Source: Adiantum capillus-veneris (Eukaryota > Streptophyta > Polypodiopsida > Polypodiales > Pteridaceae). Taken from it: a stretch of DNA of 64,000 nt. The translations under genes and the position numbers were made by a program. The stretch covers positions 66,549,496 to 66,613,495 of the forward strand of contig CM043970.1 of NCBI GenBank assembly GCA_014529385.2. The letters are read 5' to 3'. Shown here piece after piece: positions 43,858 to 55,400 of the stretch (positions within the stretch are counted from its first letter, which is position 1; the number at the start of each line of letters is the position of its first letter). The notes below the pieces were generated by a model. That model searched no databases and was not told the DNA's origin. It was given only the letters and a program-made list of their open reading frames with translations.

Positions 43858-44798
43858 TGATCACTGGACCAAATGAGAGATATATTGCCGAATTTAAGGC
43901 TGATTTGAATGCTACTTTCAAGATGAAATATTTGGGGCTGTTGCATCATTACGTGGGTATACAGTTTAAGCGATGTGATGGTGGTATTGCCTTGTGTCAG
44001 AAAAGTTACATAGAGACATTGCTATGTAAGTTTGGACTTGAGGATTGCAAACCTATTGCCACTCCCATGGAAACAGGTTTGAAGTTGAGTCTACATGATG
44101 CTGGCAATCCTGCTGATGTCACTCTTTGCCAAACTATTGTTGGCTGCCTCGTTTATGTATGCAACACGAGGCCGGATATTCAGTTTGCAGTCTCACAGGT
44201 GAGCAGATTTATGCATAGCCCAGGGTCTAAGCATTGGCAGGCTCTTAAGAGGATTTTCCGCTACCTTAGTGGCACTTTACATCTTGGCTTGTTTTATCCC
44301 AAGGGGGGATCATTGCCGCTAGACATACATGCTTTTTCGGACTCAGATTGGGCTCTTTGTTTTCACACGCGAGTGTCCAGAAGTGGTTTTTGTTTCATGC
44401 TTGGAAGTTCATGTATATCATGGTTGAGAAAGAAGCAACCTACTGTGGCCACTTCGAGTTGTGAGGCTGAGTACAGGGCAGTCTTTATAACTACGGTTGA
44501 GTGTGTATGGCTCAGACGCCTTACGACTGATTTGGGTGTTGGAAAGGACACTGCCAACACTATCTACACTGACAGTCAAAGCACATTGGCAGTTGCGAGG
44601 AACCCAGTTTTTCATTCTCGCACAAAGCACATTGAGGTGCATTACCACTATGTCAGGGAGAGTCTCTTGGTAGGAGAGATCAGCTTGTCTTATGTGCCAA
44701 CACAGGAAAACCTTGCAGATCTTTTCACAAAGGCATTGTCTCATGAGAATCTTGAAGCTTTCCGCAAATCTTTGGGCTTACTCCCCTTTGTGGACTGA
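43858..44798 (+). pseudogene. Copia element E RT C-terminus and RNase H
   Basis: The frame 43809-44798 is open. It carries the RT tail (DLNATFKMKYLGLLHHYVGI, ALCQKSYIETLLCKF, CNTRPDIQFAVSQVSRFM) and RNase H: AFSDSDWALC, SSCEAEYRAVFI, IYTDSQSTLAVARNPVF, TKHIEVHYHYVRESLL and NLADLFTKAL. It ends at TGA 44796, about 75 bases before the 3' LTR. A second copy of this whole region is at 51263-52178. Confidence 0.9.
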
Positions 44799-44859
44799 TC
44801 CTGTCCTCAGGGCATGGCACTTCCCTTTACTCATGTGGCAGCTCTCGTTCACCGCATCA

Positions 44860-44873
44860 CTCCAAGGGGGATT
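44860..44873 (+). other. Copia element E polypurine tract
   Basis: CCAAGGGGGATT directly before the 3' LTR; the same in the duplicate at 52240-52253. Confidence 0.8.
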
Positions 44874-45100
44874 TGTTACCATATACATGTGGTAGTGATG
44901 TGTATGAACACACTAGGACCGCCGGGGCATTTTTTCCCTCTTTAGGAGGTTTTTTCCCCCGTGCATTTTATATATGCCCATCACTCTAGGGCTATCTATA
45001 TTTCCACTGCAAACTAAGTTATACACTCTCTATTGTGTGCGTTGAGCTTCATTCATCTTCTCCAAGCTGTGTGCGTTTCTGTTCAACCCTAATTCCAACA
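44874..45100 (+). repeat. Copia element E, 3' LTR
   Basis: A short, 227-bp LTR, TGTTACCATATACATG...ATTCCAACA, with a TATATAT-like box near 44970. Its right flank is satellite DNA starting in mid-unit, so the copia had inserted in the array. Confidence 0.9.
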
Positions 45101-48100
45101 CCAGTATTGTACACAACGCACAGGATTGACAGTTCACACACATGATAAAGGAACAACATCACACGCAACGCTTTCAAGAAGGGCAGCATCGGGCATAGCT
45201 TCTTCTCAGGAGACATTTCACACCTCACGAATAGGAGAAAAACAGGTATTTCTCTCTCTCACACTTTCTGTCTTGTCCATGTAGAGAAGATGGTTCTCTG
45301 TAACTCTTTCTTGCACACACACACTCTAGTCAAAAGATAGAGATACATAGTTTAAAAGGGGCGGGTTCGAGGGGCAGCGCCCGCGCGGGGCTAGGGCAGC
45401 GCCCATAGATGTTTTTTCTTAAAGTGAATTCCTAGTGTAGAGTTCCGCATGTTTTGCATCTTTTGAACCATGATTTCTTTAATTTTGGCCATGTGAATTG
45501 GTTAATGTTTAATACTAATTTTGTTTTTCTTTAATCCTATGATAAAACCTCGACTTATAGATTACATGGCATTCTAATAAACTTTATCAAGATTAGGCAC
45601 AGAGAGAGCGCACGAGCAACACACACATAGAAACCAGACAAGCACCAAACACAGAGAAAGCGCACGCGGGTCGCACATAGTTGGAATATATGTGCACGCA
45701 CAGGAGCAAACCCGACATCATACACTACGCACAGGTGGAGCACACAGGATTGACAGTTCACACACAACATAAAGAAACAGCATCGTACGCAACGCTTTCC
45801 AGAAGGGTAGCATTGGGCATAGCTTCTTCTCAGTAGATATTGCACACCTCACAAATAGGGGAAAAATAGGTACTACTCTCTGACACTCTCTGTCTTTCTC
45901 CATATAGAGAAGATGGTTCTCTGTAACTCTTTCCTACATACATGCACTCTCATCAAAAGACAGAGATACATAGTTTGAAAGGGGCTGAATCAAGGGGCAG
46001 TGCCCTCGTGGGGCTAGGGGCAATGACCATAGATTTTGTTTCTTAAAGTGAATTACTAGTTTAAAGATACGCATACTCTGCATCTTTTCAACCATGATTT
46101 CTTTAATTTTGGCCATGTGAATTGACTAATGTTTTATACTGATTTTGCTTTTTAATAAATTCTATGCTAAAACGTGGATTTGTGGCTTACGTGGAATTCT
46201 AATAAACCCTATCACGATAAGGCACAGAGAGAGTGCAGGAGAAACGCACACAGAGAAAGCAGACGAGCAGGAAACACAGAGAAAGCGCACGCGGATCGCA
46301 CACAATTGGAGTATACGTGCGCGCACAACAGCGTACCCATCATCGTACACAACACACAGGTGGAGCGCACAGGCTTGACAGTTCACGCACAGGAGAAAGA
46401 AATAGCATCGTACTCAACACTTTTCAGAAGGGCAGCATCGGGCATAGCTTCTTCTCAGGAGACATTGCACACCTCACGAATATGGGAAAAACAGGTATTT
46501 CTCTCTCTCTCACTCTCTTTCTTTCTCCATATAGAGAAGATGGTTCTCTGTAACTCTTTCTTGCACACACACACTCTCGTCAAAAGACAGAGATACAGAG
46601 TTTAAAAGGGGCGGGGTCCACGGGTAGCGCCCCCGCGGGGCTAGGGACAGAACCCATATATTTTTTTTCTTAAAGTGAATTCCTAGTATAGAGTTACACA
46701 TGTTTTGCATCTTTTCAACTATGATATCTTTAATTTTGGCCATGTGAATTGGTTATGTTTTATACTGCTTTTGTTTTTTTTAATCCTACAATAAAACGTG
46801 GACTTGTAGCTTATGTGGCATTCTAATAAGCCCTATCAAGATTAGGCATGGAAAGGGCACACGAGCAACGCACATAGAGAAAGTAGACGAGCAACAAACA
46901 AAGAGAAAGCGCATCCGGATCGCACACAGTTGGATTATATGTGCGACATAGGAGCAAACCCAGTATTGTACACAACGCACAAGTGGAGCGCACAGGATTG
47001 ACAGTTCACACAGGATAAAGAAACAGTTCCGTACGCAACGCTTTTCAGAAGGGTAGCATTGGGCATAGCTTCTTCTCAGGAGACATTGCACACCTCAGGA
47101 ATAGGGCAAAAACAAGTATTTCTCCTCTCTCACTCTCTGTCTTTCTCGATATAGAGAAGATGGTTCTCTGTAACTCTTTCGTGCACACACACACTCTCGT
47201 CAAAAGATAGACATACATAGTTTAAAAGGGGCGGGGTCGAGGGCAGTGTCCATATTTTTTTTTTCTTAAAGTGAATTCCTATTATAGAGGTACGCATGTT
47301 TTGCATCTTTTCAACCATGATTTCTTTCATTTTTGCCGTGTGAATTGGTTAATGTTTTATAATGCTTTTTTTTTTTTAAATCCTACGATAAAACGTGGAC
47401 TTGTAGCTTACGTGGCATTCTAATAAACCCCATCAAGATTAGGCAAAGAGAGAGCGCACAAGCAAGGCACACAAAGAAAGTAGACGTGCAGAAAACACAG
47501 TGAAAGCGCATGTGGATCACACAAAGTTGGAGTATACGCACGCACAGGAGGGAACCCGGCATCGTACACAACACACAAGATTGACAGTTCACGCACAGAA
47601 TAAAGAAACAGCATCGTACGCAACGCGTTCTAGAAGGGCAGCATCGGGCATAGCGTCTTCTCAGGAGACATGGCATAGGGAAAAAACAGGTATTTCTCCC
47701 TCTCTCACTCTCTATCTTTCTCCATATAGACAAAATGGTTCTCTGTAACTCTTTTGTGCACACACACACTCTCGTCAAAAGATAGAGATACATAGTTTAA
47801 AAGGGGTTGGGTTGAGGGACAGCACCCCCGCAAGGCTAGGGGCAGCGCCCAGAGATTTTTTTTCTTAAGGTTAATTCTTAGTATAGAGGTACGCATGTTT
47901 TGCATCTTTTCAACCATGATTTCTTTAATTTTGGCCGTGTGAATTGGTTAATGTTTTATACTACTTCTTTTTCTTTTAATCCTATAATAAAACTTGGACT
48001 TGTAGCTTACGTGGCATTCTAATAAACCCTATCAAGATTAGGCACAGAGAGAGCACACAAGCAACGAACACGAATAAAGCAGACGAGCAGCAAACACAGA

Positions 48101-51100
48101 GAAAGTGCACGTAGATCGCACACAATTGGAGTATACGCACGTGCACATGAGCGAACCTAGCATCATACACAACGCACAAGTGGGCCGCATAGGATTGAGA
48201 GTTCACGCACAAGATAAGAAACAACATCGTACGCAACGCTTTCCAGAAGGGTACCTCAGGAATAGGGGAAAAATAGGTATTTCTCTTTCTCACACTCTCT
48301 GTCTTTCTCCATATAGAGAAGATGGTTCTTTGTAACTCTTTCTTGCACACATAGACTCTCGTCAAAAGATAGAGATACATAGTTTAAAAGGGGCGGGGTA
48401 GAGGGGCAGCGCCCCCGCGGTGCTAGGGGGAGCGCCCATATATTTTTTTTCTTAAAGTGAATTTCTAGTATAGAGTTACAAATGTTTTGCATCTTTTCAA
48501 CCATGATTTCTTTAATTTTGGCCGTGTGAATTGGTTAATGTTTTATACAGCTTTTGTTTTTTTTTAATCGTATGATAAAACATGGACTTGTAGCTTATGT
48601 GGCATTCTAATAAACCATATCAAGATTAGGCACAGGGAGAGCGCACAAGCATGCACACATAGAAAGCAGACGAGCAGCAACACAGGGAAAGCCCACGTGG
48701 ATCGCACACAGGTTGAGTATACGCGTGCGCACATGAGCGAACCCGTCATAGTACACAATGCACAGGTGGAGCACACAGGATTGAGAGTTCACACACATCA
48801 TAAAGAAATCGCATCGTGCGCAACGCTTTCCAGAAGGGCAGCATCGGGCATAGCTTCTTCTCAAGAGACATTACGCACCTCACCAATAGGGGAAAACACG
48901 TATTTCTCTCTCTCTCACTCTCTACCTTTCTCCATATAGAGAAGATAGTTCTCTGTAACTGTTTCTTCCACATACACAATCTCGTCAAAAGACAGAGATA
49001 CCTAATTTAAAAGGGGCGGGGTCGAGGGGCAGTGCTCCCACGGAGCTAGAAGGAGTGTCTATAGATTTTGTTTCTTAAAGTGAATTCCTCGTATAGAGAT
49101 ACGCATGTTTTGTATCTTTTCAACCATAATTTCTTTAATTTTGGACGTGTGAATTGGTTAATGTTTTATACAGCTTTTGGTTTTTTTTTAATCCTATGAT
49201 AAAACGTGGACTTGTAGCTTATGTGGCATTGTAATAAACCCTATCAAGACTAGGCATAGAGAGAGCGCATGAGCAACCCACACAGAGAAAGCAGATGAGC
49301 AGCAAATATAGAGAAAGCGCACGTGGATTGCACACAATTGGAGTATATGCGCGCGGCACGCATGAGCGAACCCGGCATCATACACAACGCACATGTGGAG
49401 CGCACAGGATTGACATTTCATGCACAGAATAAAGAAACAACATCGTATGCAATGCTTTCTATAAGGGTAGCATCGGGCATAGCTTCTTCTCAGGAGACAT
49501 TGCACACCTCACGAATAGGGAAAAAACAGGTATTTCTCTCTCTCTCTCACTCTTTGTCTTTCTCCATATAGAGAAGATGGTTCTCTGTAACTGTTTCTTG
49601 CACACACACACTCTCGTCAAAAGACAGAGATACATAGTTTAAAAGGGGAGGGGTCCAGGGATAGCGCCCATACATTTTTTTTCTTAAAGTGAATTCCTAG
49701 TATAGAGTTATGCATGTTTTGCATCTTTTCAACCATGATTTCTTTAATTTTGGCCGTGTGAATTGGTTAATGTTTTATACTACTTTTGTTTTTTGTTAAT
49801 CCTATGATAAAACGTGGACTTGTAGCTTACCTGCCATTCTAATAGACCCTATCAAGATTAGGCACAGAGAAGAGCGCACGAGCAATGCACACAGATAAAG
49901 CAGACGAGTAGCAAACGCAAAGAAAACACATGTACATGACACACAATTGGAGTATACAGGAGCAAACCTAGAATTGTACACAACGCACAAGTGGAGCTCA
50001 CAGGATTGCGAGTTCACGCACAGGATAAAGAAACAACATTGTACGTAACTCTTTCCAGAACGGTAGCATCGGGCATAGCTTCTTCTCAGGAGACATTGCA
50101 CACCTCACGAATAGGGAAAAAACAGTTATTTATCTCTCTCACACTCTCTGTCTTTCTCCATATAGAGAAGATGGTTCTCTGTAACTCTTTCTTGCACACA
50201 CACACTCTCGTCAAAAGACAGAGATACATAGATTAAAAGGGGCGGGGTAGAGCGCGAGCGCGCCTGCGGGGCTAGGGACAGCGTCCATAGATTTTTTTTC
50301 TTAAAGTGAATTTCTATTATAAAGTTACGCATGTTTTGCATCTTTTCAAACATGAGTTCTTTAATTTTTGCCATGTGAATTGGTTAATGTTTTATACTGC
50401 TTTTGTTTTTTTTTAATCCTATGATAAAACATGGACGTGTAGCTTACGTGGAATTCTAATAAACCATATCAAGATTAGGCATAGATAGAGCACACGAGCA
50501 ATGCACACATAGAAAGCAGATGAGTAGCAAACACACGGAAAGCACACGTGGATCGCACACAGTTGGAGTATACGCGTGCACACAGGAGCGAACCTTGCAT
50601 CGTACACAATGCACAGGACTGACAGTTCACGCACAGCATAAAGAAATAGCATCGTACGCAACGCTTTTGAGAAGGGAAGCATCGGGCATAACTTCTTCTC
50701 AAGAGACACTGCACAACTCACCAATACGGTAAAACAGGTATTTCTCTCTCTGTCTCACTCTCTGCCTTTCTCCATATAGAGAAAATGGTTCTCTGTAACT
50801 CTTTCTTGCACGTACACAATCTCGTCAAAAGACATAGAAACATAGTTTAAGAGGGGCGGAGTCGAGGGGCACTGCCCCTGCGGAACTAGGAGAAGCGTCC
50901 ATAGATTTTGTTTCTTAATTGAATACCTAGTATAGAGGTACGCATGTTTTGCATCTTTTCAACCATAATTTCTTTAATTTTTTCCGTGTGAATTGGTGAA
51001 TGTTTTATACTACTTTTGTTTTTCTTTTAATCCTATGATAAAACGTGGACTTGTAGCTTACGTGGCATTCTAATAAACCGTACCAAGATTAGGTACAGAG

Positions 51101-51262
51101 AGAGTGCACGAGCAACCCACACAGAGAAAGCAGACGAGCAACAAACACAAAGAAAGCGCACGCGGATCACACACAGTTGGAGTATACGTGCGCACACAGG
51201 AGCGAATCCGGCATTGTACACAATGCACAGGATTGACAATTCACTCACAAGATAAAGAAACA
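45101..51262. repeat. Tandem satellite array, about 625-bp units (part 1)
   Basis: Unit boundaries, marked by (G/A)ATAAAAC before TGGACTTGTAGCTTA, lie at 45541, 46166, 46790, 47387, 47986, 48574, 49198, 49806, 50423 and 51037, so spacing is 588-625. Each unit has, in order: ATTCTAATAAACCCTATC; CA-rich, CpG-rich DNA; GCAGCATCGGGCATAGC; a CT run; CCATATAGAGAAGATGG; a GC-rich core (GGCGGGGTCGAGGGGCAG) missing in some units; and TTTCAACCATGATTTCTTTA. The first unit starts mid-way, right after the copia LTR. Units differ mostly by C/T and G/A changes, often at CpG. Minus-strand Cys-rich frames of about 100 aa recur but are not called genes. There is no rRNA. Confidence 0.93.
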
Positions 51263-52253
51263 TAGTGCTGAAGTTAAGGCTGATTTGAATGCTACTTTCA
51301 AGATGAAAGATTTGGGGCTGTTGTATCATTACATGGGTATACAATTTAAGTAGTGTGATGGTGGTATTGCCTTGTGTCAGAAAAGTTACATAGAGACATT
51401 GCTATGTAAGTTTGCACTTGAGGATTGCAAACCTATTTCCACTCCCATGGAAATGGGTTGGAAGTTGAGTCTACATGATGTTGGCAATCCTGCTGATGTC
51501 ACTCTTTACCAAACTGCTGTTGGCTGCCTCATTTATGTATGCAACACAAGGCCGGATATTCAGTTTGCAGTCTCACAGGTGAGCAGATTTATGCATAGCC
51601 CAAGGTCTAAGCATTGGCAGGCTGTTAAGAGGATTTTCCGCTACCTTAGTGGCACTTTACATCTTGGCTTGTTTTATCCCAAGGGGGGATCATTGCCGCT
51701 AGACATACATGCTTTTTCGGACTCAGATTGGGCTCTTTGTTTTCACACGCGAGTGTCCAGAAGTGGTTTTTGTTTCATGCTTGGAAGTTCATGTATATCA
51801 TGGTTGAGAAAGAAGCAACCTACTGTGGCCACTTCGAGTTGTGAGGCTGAGTATAGGGCAGTTTTTATAACTACGGTTGAGTGTGTATGGCTCAGACGCC
51901 TTATGACTGATTTGGGTGTTGGACAGGACACTGCCAACACTATCTACACTGACAGTCAAAGCACATTGGCAGTTGCGAGGAACCCAGTTTTTCATTCTCG
52001 CACAAAGCACATTGAGGTGCATTACCACTATGTCAGGGAGAGTCTCTTGACAGGAGAGATCAGCTTGGCTTATATGGAAACACAGGACAACCTTGCAGAT
52101 CTTTTCACAAAGGCATTGTCTCGTGAAAAGCTTGAAGCTTTACGCAAAGCTTTGGGCTTGCTCCCCTTTGTGGATTGATCCTGTCCTCAGGGCATGGCAC
52201 TTCCCTTTACTCATGTGCCAGCTCTCGTTCACCGCATCACTCCAAGGGGGATT
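51263..52253 (+). pseudogene. Second copy of copia E 3' end: RT tail and RNase H
   Basis: It matches 43886-44873 at a constant offset of 7,380 bases. The frame 51372-52178 is open for 268 aa, with ALCQKSYIETLLCKF-type start (Met from a Leu codon context), AFSDSDWALC, SSCEAEYRAVF, IYTDSQSTLAV and NLADLFTKALS. The left end is an abrupt join to satellite DNA: array text GATAAAGAAACA meets copia text at about 51262. No integrase or gag copy is present, so this came by DNA duplication, not by retrotransposition. Confidence 0.9.
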
Positions 52254-52479
52254 TGTTATCATATACATGTGGTAGTGATGTGTGTGAACACACTAGGACC
52301 GCCGGGGCATTTTTTCCCTCTTTAGGAGGTTTTTTCCCCGTGCATTGTATATGTGCCCATCACTCTAGAGCTATCTATCTTTCCATTGCACACTAAGTTA
52401 TACACTCTCTATTGTGTGCCTTGAGCTTCATTCATCTTCTCCAAGCTGTGTGCGTTTCTTTGCAACCCTAATTCCAACA
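52254..52479 (+). repeat. Second copy of copia E 3' LTR
   Basis: 226 bp, a copy of 44874-45100 with a few changes, followed by the same mid-unit satellite sequence (GTACACAACGCACAGGATTG). Confidence 0.9.
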
Positions 52480-55400
52480 CCGATAATGTACACAACGCAC
52501 AGGATTGACAGTTTTCACACATGATAAAGGAACAGCATCGCACGCAACGCTTTCCAGAAGGGCAGCATCGGGCATAGCTTCTTCACAGGAGACATTGCAC
52601 ACCTCACGAATAGGAGAAAAATAGGTATTTCTCTCTCTCACACTCTCTGTCTTCTCCATGTAGAGAAGATGGTTCTTTGTAACTCTTTCTTGCTTACACA
52701 CACTCTAGTCAAAAGATAGAGATACATAGTTTAAAAGAGGCGGGTTCGAGCGGCAGCGCCCCCGCGGGACTAGGGCAGCACCCATAGATGTTTTTTCTTA
52801 AAGTGAATTCCTAGTATAGAGTTACGCATGTTTTGCATCTTTGCAACCATGATTTCTTTAATTTTGGCCATGTGAATTGGTTAATTTTTTATACTACTTT
52901 TGTTTTTCTTTAACCCTATGATAAAACCTCGACTTGTAGCTTACATGGCATTCTAATAAAATTTATCAAGATTAGGCACAGAGAGAGCGCACAAGCAACA
53001 CACACATAGAAACTAGACAAGCAGCAAACACAGAGAAAGCGCACGCGGGTCCCACATAGTTGGAGTATACGTGCGCGCAGAGGAGCAAAACCGGCATCAT
53101 ACACTACGCACACGTGGAGCACACAGAGTTGACGGTTCACACACAACATAAAGAAATAGCATCGTACGCAAGGCTTTCCAGAAGGGTAGCATTGGGCATA
53201 GCTTCTTCTCAGTAGACATTGCACACCTCACAAATAGAGGAAAAATAGGTATTTCTCTCTGTCACTCTCTGTCTTTCTTCATATAGAGAAGATGGTTCTC
53301 CGTAACTCTTTCTTGCACACACACACTCTCTTCAAAAGACAAAGATACATAGTTTCAAAGGGGGTGAATCAATGGGCAGCGCCCCCGTGGGGCTAGGGGC
53401 AACGACCATAGATTTTGTTTCTTAAAGTGAATTACTAGTAGAGAGATACGCATACTCTGCATCTTTTCAACCATGATTTCTTTCATTTTGGCCATGTGAA
53501 TTGGCTAATGTTTTATATAGATTTTGCCTTTTTTTTAATCCTATGATAAAACATGGATTTGTGGCTTACGTGGAATTTTAATAAAACCTATCACGATTAG
53601 GCACAGACAGAGTGCAGGAGCAACGCACACAGAGAAAGCAAATGAGCAGCAAACACAGAGAAAGCGCACGCGGATCGCATACAATTGGAGTATACGTGCA
53701 TGCACAGCAGCGAACCCGGCATCGTACACAACACACAGGTGGAGCGAACATGATTGACAGTTCATGCACAGGAGAAAGAAACATCATCGTATGCAACACT
53801 TTTCAGAAGGGCAACATCGGGCATAGCTTTGTCTGAGGAGACATTGCACACCTCACGAATAGGGGAAAAATAGGTATTTCTCTTTCTCTCACTCTCTTTC
53901 TTTCCTAATATTGAGAAGATGGTTCTCTGTAAATCTTTCTTGCACACACACACTCTCGTCAAAAGACAGAGATACAGAGTTTAAAAGGGGTGGGGTCCAG
54001 GGATAGCGCCCCCGCGGGGCTAGGGACAGAACCCATAGATTTTTTTTCTTAAAGTGAATTCCTAGTATAGAGTTACGCATGTTTTGCATATTTTCAACCA
54101 TGATATCTGTAATTTTGGCCGTGTGAATTGGTTAATGTTTTATACTGCTTTTGTTTTTTTTAAATCCTATGATAAAACATGGACATGTAGCTTATGTGGC
54201 ATTCTAATAAACCCTATCAAGATTAGGCATAGAGAGGGCGCACGAGCAACGCACATAGAGAAAGCAGACGAGCAACAAACACAGAGAAAGCGCATTCGGA
54301 TCGCACACAGTTGGATTATACGCGTGACATAAGAGCGAACCCAGCATCATACGCAACGCTTTCCGGAAGGGTAGCATCGGGCATAGATTCTTCTCAGGAG
54401 ACATTGCACACCTCACTAATAGGGGAAAAACAAGTATTTCTTCTCTCTCACTAACTGTCTTTCTCCATATAGAGAAGATGGTTCTCTGTAACTCTTTCGT
54501 GTACACACACACTCTCGTCAAAAGATAAACCTACATAGTTTAAAAGGGGCGGGGTTGAGGGGCAGTGCCCATAGATTTTTGTTCTTAAAGTGAATTCCTA
54601 TTATAGAGGTACGAATATTTTGCATCTTTTCAACCATGATTTCTTTAATTTTTTCCATGTGAATTGGTTAATGTTTTATACTGCTTTTGTTTTTTTTTAA
54701 TCCTATGATAAAACGTGGACTTGTAGCTTACGTGGCATTCTAATAAACCCCATCAAGATTAGGCATTGAGAGAGCTCACAGGATTGAGAGTTCATGCACA
54801 GGATAAGAAACAACATCGTATGCAACGCTTTCCAGAAGGGTAGCATCGGGCATAGCTTTTTCTCAAGAGACATTGCACAACTCACGAATAGGGGAAAAAT
54901 AGGTATTTCTCTTTCTCACACTCTCTGTCTTTCTCCATATAGAGAAGATGGTTCTCTGTAACTCTTTCTTGCACACACACACTCTCGTCTAAAGATAGAG
55001 ATACATAGTTTAAAAGGGGAGGGGTAGAGGGGCAGCGTCCCCACGGTGCTAGGGGCAGCGCCCATAGATTTTTTTTCTTGAAGTGAATTTCTAGTATCGA
55101 GTTATACATGTTTTGCATCTTTTCAACCATGATTTCTTTAATTTTGGCTGTGTGAATTGGTTAATGTTTTATACTGCTTTTGTTTTTTTTTAATCGTATG
55201 ATAAAACATGGACTTGTAGCTTACGTGGCATTCTAGTAAACCATCTAAAGATTAGGCACAAAGAGAGCGCAAAAGCAATGTACACATAGAAAGCATATGA
55301 GCAGTAAACACAGGAAAAGCGCACTTGGATCGCACACAGTTGGAGTATACGCGTGCGCACAGGAGCGAACCCGGCATAGTACACAACACACAGGTGGAGC

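Noticed and set aside
51263-52479. An independent 5'-truncated copia insertion
   Set aside because: The same satellite variants follow both copia ends at a constant offset, so a DNA duplication explains it better.
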